Shown in pieces: positions 34,947 through 43,314 of a stretch of 64,000 nt of DNA. This DNA comes from an uncultured Flavobacterium sp. Lineage in GTDB: Bacteria > Bacteroidota > Bacteroidia > Flavobacteriales > Flavobacteriaceae. Position numbers and translations under genes: made by a program. Location: the NCBI RefSeq assembly GCF_946478785.1, contig NZ_CAMLDD010000011.1, forward strand, positions 1 through 64,000, in the 5' to 3' direction. Each line of letters begins with the position of its first letter. Position 1 is the first letter of the stretch. The notes under the pieces are model-generated. The model had not been told where the DNA came from. It made no database searches and saw nothing but the letters and a program-made list of their open reading frames with translations.

Positions 34947-35447
34947 ATGAGCTTAAAAAAAATAATGACTAATTATGCCAATTATAATTTATGGGTTAAC
35001 CAGCAATTTGCAAATTGGCTTTCTGAAAAATCAGACGATTTGATTCATATGGAAGTTCCGTCAAGTTATTCTAGTATTGCTAAAACACTGAATCATATTT
35101 GGGAAACAGAAGAATATTGGTCTTCGGTAATTTCAGAATCTTCACTATTTGAAAAGAAAGAAAATGTTGATTTAAGTAAAAATGAAGTATTTAAAAGATT
35201 GCTGCAAAGCTCTTCAAGATTAGTTGAGTATATAAATTCATTGTCTGATGAACAATTAACTAAAGAAATTAAAATCGATAATCCCTGGTTTCAGTGTGAG
35301 CTTCCTCTTAGCGAATATTTACTGCAGGTTATAAATCACGGAACTTACCACAGAGGGCAAATTGTTACCATTGGACGAAATATTGGCATTACTGATGCAT
35401 CCAATACGGATTATAACTTTTATAATGTTGTAAAAGGGCAACAATAA
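34947..35447 (+). CDS. DinB family protein (second, divergent paralogue)
   Basis: The 166-residue protein starts with MTNYANYNLWVNQQFANWL and has SSIAKTLNHIWETEEYW and INHGTYHRGQIVTIGRNIG. These give the three-His metal site typical of DinB proteins (H in LNHIW, H in INHG and H in YHRGQ). Its identity to the preceding DinB protein is low, so this is not a recent duplication. It shares a transcript with the first DinB gene and ends in a terminator shared with the convergent WYL regulator. Confidence 0.88.
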   Translation: MSLKKIMTNYANYNLWVNQQFANWLSEKSDDLIHMEVPSSYSSIAKTLNHIWETEEYWSSVISESSLFEKKENVDLSKNEVFKRLLQSSSRLVEYINSLSDEQLTKEIKIDNPWFQCELPLSEYLLQVINHGTYHRGQIVTIGRNIGITDASNTDYNFYNVVKGQQ

Positions 35448-35468
35448 TTATTTTTCGAAAGCAAATCT

Positions 35469-35505
35469 AACTCCTAAGATGAATTTTCATTTTAGGAGTT
35501 TTTTT
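35469..35505 (+). terminator. Terminator of the DinB pair
   Basis: The arms AACTCCTAA (35469-35477) and TTAGGAGTT (35492-35500) are followed by seven T residues. Its end touches the stop of the convergent WYL regulator. Confidence 0.8.
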
Positions 35506-36463
35506 ATAGAAGCCTTTGTTTGTTAATTTCAAGTAATTCCAGCGCTCTGACTTTAAGTCTTTCCGGTTCCAGTATTCTGGCATAATCTCCAAACATCAAA
35601 AACCAACGCGGAAAACTATTTTCGATATCACAGGACATAAACGTCATTTCTATTTGCCCATCAACTTCTTTTTGAGAAACAAAGCCGTGATATTTTCTTT
35701 CCGTCATTAGATATTTTAAAATTTTTTTCTCAACCAGGATTCGGACTTTTATTTTTTGAGTTGGCTGGTCTTTTTGCAGATAATTTTCCAGTGAATCATG
35801 TTCGATAGTAAATTTCAGATCTGTTTTTTTAATTCCCTGAATTCTATCCGTTCTAAATTGACGGTAATCTTTACGCAAATGACAGTAGCCTAAAAAGTAC
35901 CAATTGTTATTCTCATGAAAAACACCAACAGGCTCAATATTTCTATCGCTTGCTTCTTCAGCTTCTATGGTTTTGTATAAAAGCTGAATTTGTTTTTCTT
36001 CAGCAATACTTTCAAACAAAAGAGCCAGCGTGTTAGGAGAATTATCATTAAACATGGGTTCTGAAGCCTGCATCAGAATTTTCGATTCTATATTCGAAAG
36101 CCAGTCTTTATCCGTACTTCGCAAAACCGATTTTAATTTGTACATCGCCGAGGCATAATGATTTCCAAGAGATGGATCAGTAAATTTCTGCATCAGTTTT
36201 TCTGCCGCAATAAAACTGCTCACTTCCTCACGTGTAAACATAACCGGAGGCAATCTATAACCCTCCATCAACGCATAACCAACTCCCGCTTCACTGTAAA
36301 TGGGAACTCCGGATGCTTCAAGAGTTCGAATATCCCGATAAATGGTTCTCAGACTGCACTCAAAACGATCAGCCAATTCCTGGGCTTTTACAATTTTTTT
36401 TGATTGCAGCTGAATTAAAATAGCCACAATCCGGTCAAATCGTTTTGGTGTTTCGTCGAGCAT
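35504..36463 (-). CDS. HTH_11/WYL domain (YafY-type) transcriptional regulator
   Basis: The 319-residue protein has an N-terminal DeoR-like HTH (RFDRIVAILIQLQSKK ... CSLRTIYRDIRTLEASG) and YSEAGVGYALMEGYRLPP. A WYL ligand-sensing domain (~130-215; NWYFLGYCHLRKDYRQFRTD) and a C-terminal WCX extension (RWFLMFGDYARILEPE) follow. WYL domains bind nucleic acid or nucleotides and often regulate stress genes. ATG 36463 is preferred over the TTG at 36478. It converges on the two DinB genes, a frequent neighbourhood for YafY regulators, and may bind the dyad at 34356-34371. Confidence 0.88.
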   Translation of the reverse strand: MLDETPKRFDRIVAILIQLQSKKIVKAQELADRFECSLRTIYRDIRTLEASGVPIYSEAGVGYALMEGYRLPPVMFTREEVSSFIAAEKLMQKFTDPSLGNHYASAMYKLKSVLRSTDKDWLSNIESKILMQASEPMFNDNSPNTLALLFESIAEEKQIQLLYKTIEAEEASDRNIEPVGVFHENNNWYFLGYCHLRKDYRQFRTDRIQGIKKTDLKFTIEHDSLENYLQKDQPTQKIKVRILVEKKILKYLMTERKYHGFVSQKEVDGQIEMTFMSCDIENSFPRWFLMFGDYARILEPERLKVRALELLEINKQRLL

Positions 36464-36491
36464 TTTTTCTAAGTTCAAAGGTTCAGAGGCT

Positions 36492-36507
36492 CAAAGATAC
36501 AAAGGTA
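36492..36507 (-). promoter_or_regulatory. Tandem TAnnTTTG elements upstream of the WYL regulator
   Basis: TATCTTTG (36492-36499) and TACCTTTG (36500-36507) on the minus strand are two adjacent perfect -7 elements within a CTTTG-rich tract (36480-36507). Confidence 0.45.
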
Positions 36508-36521
36508 AAAAATGGAATAAA

Positions 36522-36553
36522 AACAAAAAGCTGTCCCAAATTGAGACAGCTTT
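36522..36553 (-). terminator. Terminator of the outer-membrane barrel gene
   Basis: The arms AAAGCTGTC (36527-36535) and GACAGCTTT (36545-36553) form a perfect 9-bp hairpin; on the minus strand T-rich sequence follows. Confidence 0.75.
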
Positions 36554-36571
36554 AAATCTTTTATCCAAAAG

Positions 36572-37186
36572 TTAGAATCTATACAAAAGACCAAACTGAG
36601 GCTGGTCAAAAATGTTTTCAAATAAGTTGATGTTTAACTGAAATGTGTTTGCAGAAGGGCCATCTTCTGGAGAAACGCTGTTATAAGATAATATATTGGC
36701 CAAAGTAAATGTTACTGCAATGTTTTTGGTAACGAAGTAATTTAATCCCACATTGATGTCAGCTGTAACGCTATTATCGATATCTTCAATTCCTGAAGTT
36801 TCAGTCTTATTTCTTCCAAATCCTAAACCAGCTTCTGCAAATGCTTTAAAGCGTTTTTGGTCAAGTTCTAACAAATAATATCTTGCAAAAGCGCCAACTC
36901 CAAATACATCAGTTTTACTATCTGGTACTTCTCTTTCGTAGCTCTCGTAGTTTAATTTAGCTCCAACAGCAAATTTATCATTTAAAAAATAACCAAATTT
37001 CGGACTAAAGCCATAATAATCTACTTCTCCTCCAGTACTAATTTTTATAGATCCTTCGAGAAACATGTCACCATTTTGAAAAGTTACACCTTTTGCTGAG
37101 TTCATTTCTTCATCAGTTTCAATTTGCTGTGCGTTTGCAAATGAAAAAGTCAGTAACGATAAAATAAATAAAAATTTTGTTTTCAT
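36572..37186 (-). CDS. Outer-membrane beta-barrel (porin-like) protein
   Basis: The 204-residue protein has a signal peptide (FLFILSLLTFSFANAQ) and an OMP_b-brl fold typical of small 8-stranded barrels: FGYFLNDKFAVGAKLNYES, FARYYLLELDQKRFKAFAEA, VGLNYFVTKNIAVTF and a C-terminal aromatic end FGLLYRF. It could be a structural barrel or a small porin. It is monocistronic with its own terminator. Confidence 0.85.
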   Translation of the reverse strand: MKTKFLFILSLLTFSFANAQQIETDEEMNSAKGVTFQNGDMFLEGSIKISTGGEVDYYGFSPKFGYFLNDKFAVGAKLNYESYEREVPDSKTDVFGVGAFARYYLLELDQKRFKAFAEAGLGFGRNKTETSGIEDIDNSVTADINVGLNYFVTKNIAVTFTLANILSYNSVSPEDGPSANTFQLNINLFENIFDQPQFGLLYRF

Positions 37187-37474
37187 AATAAAAAGCTTTT
37201 AAAGTTTGTAAGATTAAAATTATGTTTTAAACATTAAAAAATTTACAATTATGATCTATAGCATTAATAATTAAGTTATTGAGTTAATATTTTTGTTTTT
37301 TTATAAGCATTTACTTGTTATGTTGTTTTTTGAAATGTTTCAAAATGATAATAATCCCTTAAAAATGGAGGAATCCAGATCTTCCTTTTTACAGCATTTA
37401 ATGTCCTTCACAAGTATTTTTCGCATCTTTACAACAGCAGTAGCTTTACAATCAAATCTATAATTAAGTAATAA

Positions 37475-38215
37475 ATGACAATCCCATTTGAACCTGTTCT
37501 GTTTGGTTATGAAATTAATGTTCATTTGATTTTAGAATATGTGGCTTTCTTTTTAGGATATCGATATTATGTTTTTTTAAGAAGAAGAACTTCAGATAAC
37601 ATTATATCTACCAATCGCTTATCAATTATTTTGGGCGCGGCTATCGGAGCTTTCCTGGGATCCCGATTGGTAGGTTTTTTAGAAAATCCTGTCTTGCCAT
37701 CAAATTTACCTACGCTATTGCATCTTTTCAACACAAAAACCATTATGGGCGGATTATTCGGGGGACTTCTGGGTGTAGAATTGGCTAAAAAATGGATAGG
37801 CGAAAAGCAATCTTCCGGCGATTTGTTTACATTTCCCATTATTTTAGGGATTTTTATCGGCAGAATTGGCTGCTTTTTATCCGGAACCAACGAATTTACG
37901 TATGGAAAAGAAACTTCCTTTTTTATGGGAATGAACCTTGGAGATAATATCATGCGTCACCCGATTGCTCTTTATGAATTGCTTTTTCTGATTTTTTTAT
38001 TTTCTTTTTTATGGAAATTAAAAAACAAAAATTTACAAAACGGATTAATTTTCCAGTATTTCATGATTACCTACTTTGCTTTTCGTTTTTTTATAGAATT
38101 TATCAAGCCCAATAATTTCTTTATAGTCGGATTGAGTTCCATACAGATTTTATGCTTAATTTGTATGCTTTATTACCACAAAACAATTTTAAATTTAGTA
38201 AAAAATGCCGGTTAG
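37475..38215 (+). CDS. Lgt-like (prolipoprotein diacylglyceryl transferase family) membrane protein
   Basis: The 246-residue polytopic membrane protein has about seven helices. Lgt-family landmarks are IMGGLFGGLLGVELAKKW (the MSFHGG-like region), GRIGCFLSGTNEFTYG (cf. the Lgt signature GRIGNFINGE) and MRHPIALYELLFLI (cf. HPTQLYE). The signature Asn after GRIG is Cys here and the Glu is displaced, so it is a paralogue and probably not the housekeeping Lgt. It overlaps the radical SAM gene by 11 bp, so it is translationally coupled. Transfer of a glyceryl or diacylglyceryl unit from phosphatidylglycerol, or binding of that lipid for the partner enzyme, is inference. Confidence 0.75.
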   Translation: MTIPFEPVLFGYEINVHLILEYVAFFLGYRYYVFLRRRTSDNIISTNRLSIILGAAIGAFLGSRLVGFLENPVLPSNLPTLLHLFNTKTIMGGLFGGLLGVELAKKWIGEKQSSGDLFTFPIILGIFIGRIGCFLSGTNEFTYGKETSFFMGMNLGDNIMRHPIALYELLFLIFLFSFLWKLKNKNLQNGLIFQYFMITYFAFRFFIEFIKPNNFFIVGLSSIQILCLICMLYYHKTILNLVKNAG

Positions 38216-39605
38216 AAAATATACCTATTATGATTTTACTTTAAGCCTTTGTCCGGAATGTCTAAAGCGAATCGATGCCAAAATTGTTTTTGAAAATGAT
38301 AATGTCTACATGCTCAAAAGATGTCCGGAACACGGAAATTCTAAAGTACTCATTGCAGATGATATTCCGTATTATAAAAATATCAGAAACTACAACAAAC
38401 CTTCTGAAACGCCTTATACCTTCAACACCAAAACACATTATGGATGCCCTTATGACTGCGGCTTATGTCCGGATCATGAACAGCATTCCTGTTTAACCGT
38501 AGTTGAAGTTACGGACAGATGCAACCTGACTTGTCCAACCTGTTACGCCGGTTCATCGCCTTCATATGGAAGACACAGGACTTTGGAAGAAGTAAAAAAA
38601 ATGCTGGATACCATAGTTTTAAATGAAAAAGAACCGGACGTGGTGCAGATTAGCGGTGGTGAACCGACAATTCATCCTCAGTTTTTTGAGATTTTGGATT
38701 ATGCCAAAACGCTTCCGATCCGGCATCTGATGCTGAATACCAATGGAATTAAGATTGCCAAAGACAAGGAATTCGCCAGGCAGCTGAAAGCCTATTCACC
38801 TGATTTTGAAATCTATCTTCAGTTTGATTCTTTTGAAAACAGTGTGCTGCAGGAATTACGTGGTGCCGATTTGAGTGAAATAAGAATGCAGGCCCTTGAA
38901 AATCTGAACGAATTGAATTTATCTACAACTCTGGTAATTACACTTCAAAAAGGGCTTAATGATCACGAAATAGGAAAAATAATTGATTTCGCACTGAAAC
39001 AAAAATGCGTTAGGGGCGTTACTTTTCAGCCAACACAAATTGCGGGAAGACTGGAGAATTTTAATCCTGAAACGGACAGAATGACCTTAACGGAAGTGCG
39101 AAGAAAGATTTTAGAACAGACTTCCATTTTTAATTCAGATGATTTGCTTCCCGTTCCTTGCAATCCCGATGCTTTGGTGATGGGCTATGCCCTAAAATTA
39201 GGCGATGAGGTTTTTCCGTTAACTCGCTATATCAACCCCAACGATTTATTGGACAACAGTAAAAACACCATTATTTACGAACAGGACGAAGTGCTTCACG
39301 GCAAAATGATTGAACTCTTCAGTACCGGAAATTCTGTAGAAGTAGCCCAGGAAAATTTAAAATCGATTTTGTGCTGTCTTCCCAATATTGACGCTCCGGA
39401 TTTGGGTTATGATAATTTGTTCAGAATCATCATCATGCAATTTATCGATGCTTATAATTTTGATGTAAGGGCCATTAAAAAATCCTGTGTGCATATTGTC
39501 AATAAAGACAATAAAATCATTCCGTTCGAAACGATGAACTTGTTTTACAGAGACGATAAAATAGAAAGATTAGAAGAATTAAGAAGTAAAATGGAAAGTA
39601 TATGA
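38205..39605 (+). CDS. Radical SAM enzyme of the MJ0619/COG1964 (tetraether lipid synthase-like) group
   Basis: The 466-residue protein has an N-terminal Cys site (CPEC at 16-19, CPEHG at 40-44), a first CxxxCxxC (CPYDCGLC, 81-88), C96, and then the canonical radical SAM CxxxCxxC (CNLTCPTC, 106-113) followed by QISGGEPTIHP (~150). More Cys occur near LPVPCNPDA and ILCCLPN. This two-cluster layout with a rubredoxin-like Cys site is that of MJ0619-type proteins, of which archaeal Tes joins lipid tails. It is coupled upstream to an Lgt-like gene (11-bp overlap) and downstream to a membrane peptide (4-bp overlap). A lipid substrate is inferred from this context; other methyl- or carbon-bond-forming chemistry remains possible. 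Confidence 0.75.
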   Translation: MPVRKYTYYDFTLSLCPECLKRIDAKIVFENDNVYMLKRCPEHGNSKVLIADDIPYYKNIRNYNKPSETPYTFNTKTHYGCPYDCGLCPDHEQHSCLTVVEVTDRCNLTCPTCYAGSSPSYGRHRTLEEVKKMLDTIVLNEKEPDVVQISGGEPTIHPQFFEILDYAKTLPIRHLMLNTNGIKIAKDKEFARQLKAYSPDFEIYLQFDSFENSVLQELRGADLSEIRMQALENLNELNLSTTLVITLQKGLNDHEIGKIIDFALKQKCVRGVTFQPTQIAGRLENFNPETDRMTLTEVRRKILEQTSIFNSDDLLPVPCNPDALVMGYALKLGDEVFPLTRYINPNDLLDNSKNTIIYEQDEVLHGKMIELFSTGNSVEVAQENLKSILCCLPNIDAPDLGYDNLFRIIIMQFIDAYNFDVRAIKKSCVHIVNKDNKIIPFETMNLFYRDDKIERLEELRSKMESI

Positions 39606-39799
39606 TAGCATTAGAGGTAGGAAATCTGGATGGATTGGTGGCAATTTTGTTTTCGATTATGCTAGGGCCTCCGGTTTTATTAACCATCATTGGGTTTGCC
39701 GTAAAAAGGAATAATCCAAAAACAGCCAAGGTGTTGTTTATTTTAGGTGCTGTATATTTATTAATAGGATTGGGGATTTGTGGAGGTTTGATCGGGTAG
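39602..39799 (+). CDS. Small two-helix membrane protein
   Basis: The 65-residue protein has two hydrophobic helices (~10-32, GLVAILFSIMLGPPVLLTII; ~43-62, KVLFILGAVYLLIGLGICGG) joined by a short basic loop (KRNNPKTAK). It overlaps the radical SAM gene by ATGA, so it is almost certainly co-translated. No family was recognised. It could tether the soluble radical SAM enzyme to the membrane or be an unrelated accessory. Confidence 0.7.
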   Translation: MIALEVGNLDGLVAILFSIMLGPPVLLTIIGFAVKRNNPKTAKVLFILGAVYLLIGLGICGGLIG

Positions 39800-39837
39800 T
39801 GAAAATCAAAAAACCCAACAACTTTCGTCATTGGGTT
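39800..39837 (-). terminator. Terminator of lepA
   Basis: The arms AACCCAA (39812-39818) and TTGGGTT (39831-39837) form a hairpin; on the minus strand it runs into TTTTTTGATTTT. It may also slow plus-strand transcription from the radical SAM operon. Confidence 0.7.
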
Positions 39838-39876
39838 AGTCTATATTCTTGGCTCTTTATTCTTTCTTCTAAAAAA

Positions 39877-41673
39877 CTAGTCGTTCAATTTCAAAACAGC
39901 CATAAAAGCTTCTTGTGGAATCTCAACGTTTCCAACTTGTCTCATACGTTTTTTACCTTTTTTCTGTTTTTCAAGCAATTTACGCTTACGCGAAATATCT
40001 CCACCATAACATTTTGCGGTAACGTCTTTACGAAGCGCTTTAATCGTTTCACGAGCGATAATTTTGGCTCCAATCGCAGCCTGAATCGGAATATCAAATT
40101 GCTGTCTTGGAATCAGCTCGCGTAATTTCTCGGTCATTTTTTTACCGATGTTATACGCATTGTCTTCGTGAATTAAAGCTGAAAGTGCATCAACAGTCTG
40201 AGCATTCAAAAGAACATCCAGTTTTACCAATTTCGAAGTTCTCATTCCGATAGGAGAGTAATCAAAAGAAGCATACCCTTTAGAAACCGTTTTTAAACGA
40301 TCGTAAAAATCGAATACAATCTCGGCCAATGGCATGTCAAAATTCAATTCAACTCTTTCAGTCGTCAAATATGTTTGATTGGTAATTTGACCACGTTTTT
40401 CGATACAAAGACTCATTACGTTTCCAACAAAATCGGCTTTTGTAATGATTGTTGCTTTAATAAAAGGCTCTTCAACTCTGTCTAAACGAGATGGCTCAGG
40501 TAAGTCAGAAGGGTTATTTACAACGAATGCCGTTTCTGGATCTTTTTTGGTGTAAGCCAGATACGAAACGTTAGGAACTGTAGTAATAACCGTCATATCA
40601 AACTCACGCTCTAAACGCTCCTGAATAATTTCCATATGCAGCATTCCTAAGAATCCGCAACGAAAACCAAATCCTAAGGCTGCAGAACTTTCAGGTGTAA
40701 AAACTAGAGAAGCATCATTCAACTGCAATTTTTCCATCGAAGAACGCAAATCTTCATAATCTTCGGTATCAACAGGATAAATTCCGGCGAAAACCATTGG
40801 TTTTACATCTTCGAAACCTGTAATCATATTGGTAGTTGGTGTTTTTGCATCCGTTAAGGTATCACCTACTTTTACTTCTTTTGCTTCTTTAATTCCGGAG
40901 ATTAAATACCCAACATCTCCTGTAGAAATTACGTTTTTAGGAACCTGATTCAGTTTTAAAGTTCCAACTTCATCAGCAAAATATTCATTGCCCGTTGCCA
41001 TGAACTTGATTTTTTGCCCCTTACGAATTTCTCCATTCATAACTCTGAAGATAACTTCGATTCCACGAAACGGATTATAATGCGAATCAAAAATTAATGC
41101 CTGTAACGGCTCGTCAACATTTCCTTTTGGAGGCGGGATTTTTTCGATAATGGCGGCCAGGATATTCTCAACACCAAAACCTGTTTTTCCCGAAGCATGA
41201 ATAATATCTTCTAATTTACATCCTAATAAATCGATAATATCGTCACTAACTTCTTCAGGGTTAGCACTTGGTAAATCAACTTTATTCAAAACCGGAATAA
41301 TTTCCAGGTCATTTTCTAAAGCCAGATATAAGTTTGAAATCGTTTGTGCCTGAATACTTTGTGCCGCATCTACAATCAAAAGCGCCCCTTCGCAGGCAGC
41401 AATAGATCGTGAAACTTCATATGAAAAATCAACGTGACCAGGAGTGTCAATAAGGTTTAGGATATATTCTTCTCCCTTATAAGTATATTCCATTTGGATG
41501 GCGTGACTTTTTATGGTAATTCCACGCTCACGTTCCAGATCCATGTTGTCAAGCAATTGAGCTTTTTCTTCACGGGCTGTAACGGTTTGTGTAGCGCCTA
41601 ATAATCGGTCTGCCAATGTACTTTTACCGTGGTCAATGTGTGCAATAATGCAAAAGTTACGTATCTTCTTCAT
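39877..41673 (-). CDS. lepA: Elongation factor 4 (LepA)
   Basis: LepA is a ribosome-associated GTPase that affects initiation and back-translocation. At 598 residues it has the usual length. G-domain motifs are [13 protein letters not shown] (G1), RGITIKSH (G2), DTPGHVDF (G3) and NKVDLPSA (G4). The LepA-specific C-terminal domain ends [20 protein letters not shown] and [16 protein letters not shown]. It is monocistronic with a -7 element about 90 bp upstream and a terminator downstream. Confidence 0.98.
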   Translation of the reverse strand: MKKIRNFCIIAHIDHGKSTLADRLLGATQTVTAREEKAQLLDNMDLERERGITIKSHAIQMEYTYKGEEYILNLIDTPGHVDFSYEVSRSIAACEGALLIVDAAQSIQAQTISNLYLALENDLEIIPVLNKVDLPSANPEEVSDDIIDLLGCKLEDIIHASGKTGFGVENILAAIIEKIPPPKGNVDEPLQALIFDSHYNPFRGIEVIFRVMNGEIRKGQKIKFMATGNEYFADEVGTLKLNQVPKNVISTGDVGYLISGIKEAKEVKVGDTLTDAKTPTTNMITGFEDVKPMVFAGIYPVDTEDYEDLRSSMEKLQLNDASLVFTPESSAALGFGFRCGFLGMLHMEIIQERLEREFDMTVITTVPNVSYLAYTKKDPETAFVVNNPSDLPEPSRLDRVEEPFIKATIITKADFVGNVMSLCIEKRGQITNQTYLTTERVELNFDMPLAEIVFDFYDRLKTVSKGYASFDYSPIGMRTSKLVKLDVLLNAQTVDALSALIHEDNAYNIGKKMTEKLRELIPRQQFDIPIQAAIGAKIIARETIKALRKDVTAKCYGGDISRKRKLLEKQKKGKKRMRQVGNVEIPQEAFMAVLKLND

Positions 41674-41764
41674 TTGATGATGTCAATTCTCTATACGAGT
41701 TTTAAGTATTTTTTTGGGTATAAATTACGCTATAGCAATTGCTGTAGAGCATGTTATTAAGGCG

Positions 41765-41772
41765 CAAAGATA
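41765..41772 (-). promoter_or_regulatory. Predicted lepA -7 element
   Basis: TATCTTTG on the minus strand is a perfect TAnnTTTG. It implies a leader of about 85 nt for lepA. No clear -33 TTG was found. Confidence 0.45.
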
Positions 41773-41837
41773 GCGCAAAGTTTTGGATTCTGGAATGAAG
41801 ATGCCTGATTGTTAGATTTAGGAATTTAAAAGAGGTT

Positions 41838-42575
41838 TTAAAACTCAAAATTGAATCCTTTTTCGGTAAGTTTTTTGTAAATATCAGAGTCAAATTTGTA
41901 CAGTTTTGCGGCTCTGTGTGATACATCCTGTTCTTTTTCATCCAAAGCAACCAGCAGTTTCATGTGCAGAATTTTTCTGCGGAAATTGGATTTGTCCAAT
42001 TCAATTCCTAATATTTCTTCGTAAAGATGCATTAATTGCAATAAAGTAAATTTTTCGGGCAAGAGATTAAACCCAATTGGTGCCTGACGCACTTTGCTAC
42101 GAAGTTGCATTAAGCTAAATTCCAGAATTTCATTATGATCAAAAATCAAATCCGGAATACTGTTGATTTTATACCAGGTCGCTTCCATCAAGGTAAGGCC
42201 TGCTTTTACATTGTAGTCTTCACGGTTTACCAGAGTATAATATCCAATAGTAACGACTCTTCTTCCGGTTACACGATTCGGATCCGTAAAAGCTTTCAAC
42301 TGCTCCAGATAAATATTGTCTAAACTGGTAAGCTCATACAAAATTCGTTGTGCTCCATCATCTGAACTTTCTTCTTTTTTTAGCCAGCCGCCAAGAAGTC
42401 CCCATTTCCCAGCACTTTCACCTTCCGCATGATGCGCCAGGAGTACTTCGAGGTTTCCCTTATTGAATCCAAATATTACACAGTCGATCGTGATTCCGTC
42501 GATTACCGGATTTTGAATTTCAGAGGGTTCTCCAATATAAGTTTTGGAAGTTTTTTTAGACTGTGAGAATGACAT
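41838..42575 (-). CDS. NrtR-like regulator: degenerate Nudix plus winged-helix (copy 2 of a tandem pair)
   Basis: The 245-residue protein has an N-terminal Nudix-fold domain (~20-150) and a C-terminal winged helix (~165-245; GFNLLPEKFTLLQLMHLYEE, DKSNFRRKILHMKLL). The Nudix box GGWLKKEESSDDGAQRILYE lacks the catalytic REUxEExGU residues, so it should bind but not hydrolyse its ligand. In Bacteroides the arabinose regulator AraR is of this type. It lies 22 bp downstream of a close paralogue and divergent from the PUL, so regulation of the PUL by a sugar effector is the natural inference. Confidence 0.87.
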   Translation of the reverse strand: MSFSQSKKTSKTYIGEPSEIQNPVIDGITIDCVIFGFNKGNLEVLLAHHAEGESAGKWGLLGGWLKKEESSDDGAQRILYELTSLDNIYLEQLKAFTDPNRVTGRRVVTIGYYTLVNREDYNVKAGLTLMEATWYKINSIPDLIFDHNEILEFSLMQLRSKVRQAPIGFNLLPEKFTLLQLMHLYEEILGIELDKSNFRRKILHMKLLVALDEKEQDVSHRAAKLYKFDSDIYKKLTEKGFNFEF

Positions 42576-42597
42576 TTGTTGCTTTTATAAGGCTGGT

Positions 42598-43314
42598 TTA
42601 AAATTCAAAATTAAATCCTTTTTCAGTAAGTTTTGTATATATTTCCGAATCAAATTTATATAGTTGGGCTGCCCTGTGCGAAACATCTTTTTGCTTTTCA
42701 TCTAATGCAACGAGTAATTTCATGTGAAGAATTTTTCGTCTAAAATTAGATTTATCCATTTCAACTCCTAAGACTTCTTCATATAAATGCATTAATTGCA
42801 GCAGCGTAAACTTTTCCGGTAACAGGTTAAATCCAATTGGTGCCTGACGAACCCTGTCTCGTAGATGTTTCAGGCTGTAAGCTAGTATTTCATTGTGATC
42901 ATAAATTAAATCCGGAATTTCGTTGATCTTATACCATTTCGCATCAGATGCCGTAAAACCTGGTTGAATATTATAATCTTCTCTTTTAATTAAAGCATAA
43001 TAACCAATAGTGATAACACGTCTTAAGGGAAAACGATCTGGATTTCCAAATGCTTTTAATTGCTCCAGATAGATGTGATCTAATGCTGTCAGTTCATTTA
43101 AAAGCCGATGCGCTGCATTATCGGTACTTTCTTTTTTATTAATCCAGCCTCCCGGAAGTCCCCATTTACCTTTGCTTATTCCTTCTCCGTGCTGAATTAA
43201 AAGTATTTCCAGACTTCCCTTGTCAAAACCAAATATAACACAGTCAATCGTAATGGCATTCATCACTGAAGAATCATTTTTTACGATAATGTCATCATCC
43301 GAATTGTCAGCCAT
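42598..43314 (-). CDS. NrtR-like regulator: degenerate Nudix plus winged-helix (copy 1 of a tandem pair)
   Basis: This 238-residue paralogue of the next gene is the same through most of the C-terminal 100 residues (VRQAPIGFNLLPEKFTLLQL, FRRKILHMKLLVALDEK, LTEKGFNFEF) and differs mainly in the N-terminal tail and sensor pocket. Its Nudix box (GGWINKKESTDNAAHRLLNE) is also non-catalytic. ATG 43314 (MADNSDD) is taken as start rather than the TTG at 43332. It heads a two-gene transcript divergent from susC with 623 bp between the genes, so both regulators could bind in that space. Confidence 0.87.
   Translation of the reverse strand: MADNSDDDIIVKNDSSVMNAITIDCVIFGFDKGSLEILLIQHGEGISKGKWGLPGGWINKKESTDNAAHRLLNELTALDHIYLEQLKAFGNPDRFPLRRVITIGYYALIKREDYNIQPGFTASDAKWYKINEIPDLIYDHNEILAYSLKHLRDRVRQAPIGFNLLPEKFTLLQLMHLYEEVLGVEMDKSNFRRKILHMKLLVALDEKQKDVSHRAAQLYKFDSEIYTKLTEKGFNFEF

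Noticed and set aside
37475..38215. Annotation as the housekeeping lgt.
   Set aside because: Signature residues after GRIG and in the HPTQLYE region differ, and the gene is coupled to a radical SAM enzyme rather than placed alone.
41838..43314. Annotation of the two Nudix proteins as active Nudix hydrolases.
   Set aside because: The catalytic Glu residues of the Nudix box are missing and a winged helix is fused, so they are regulators.
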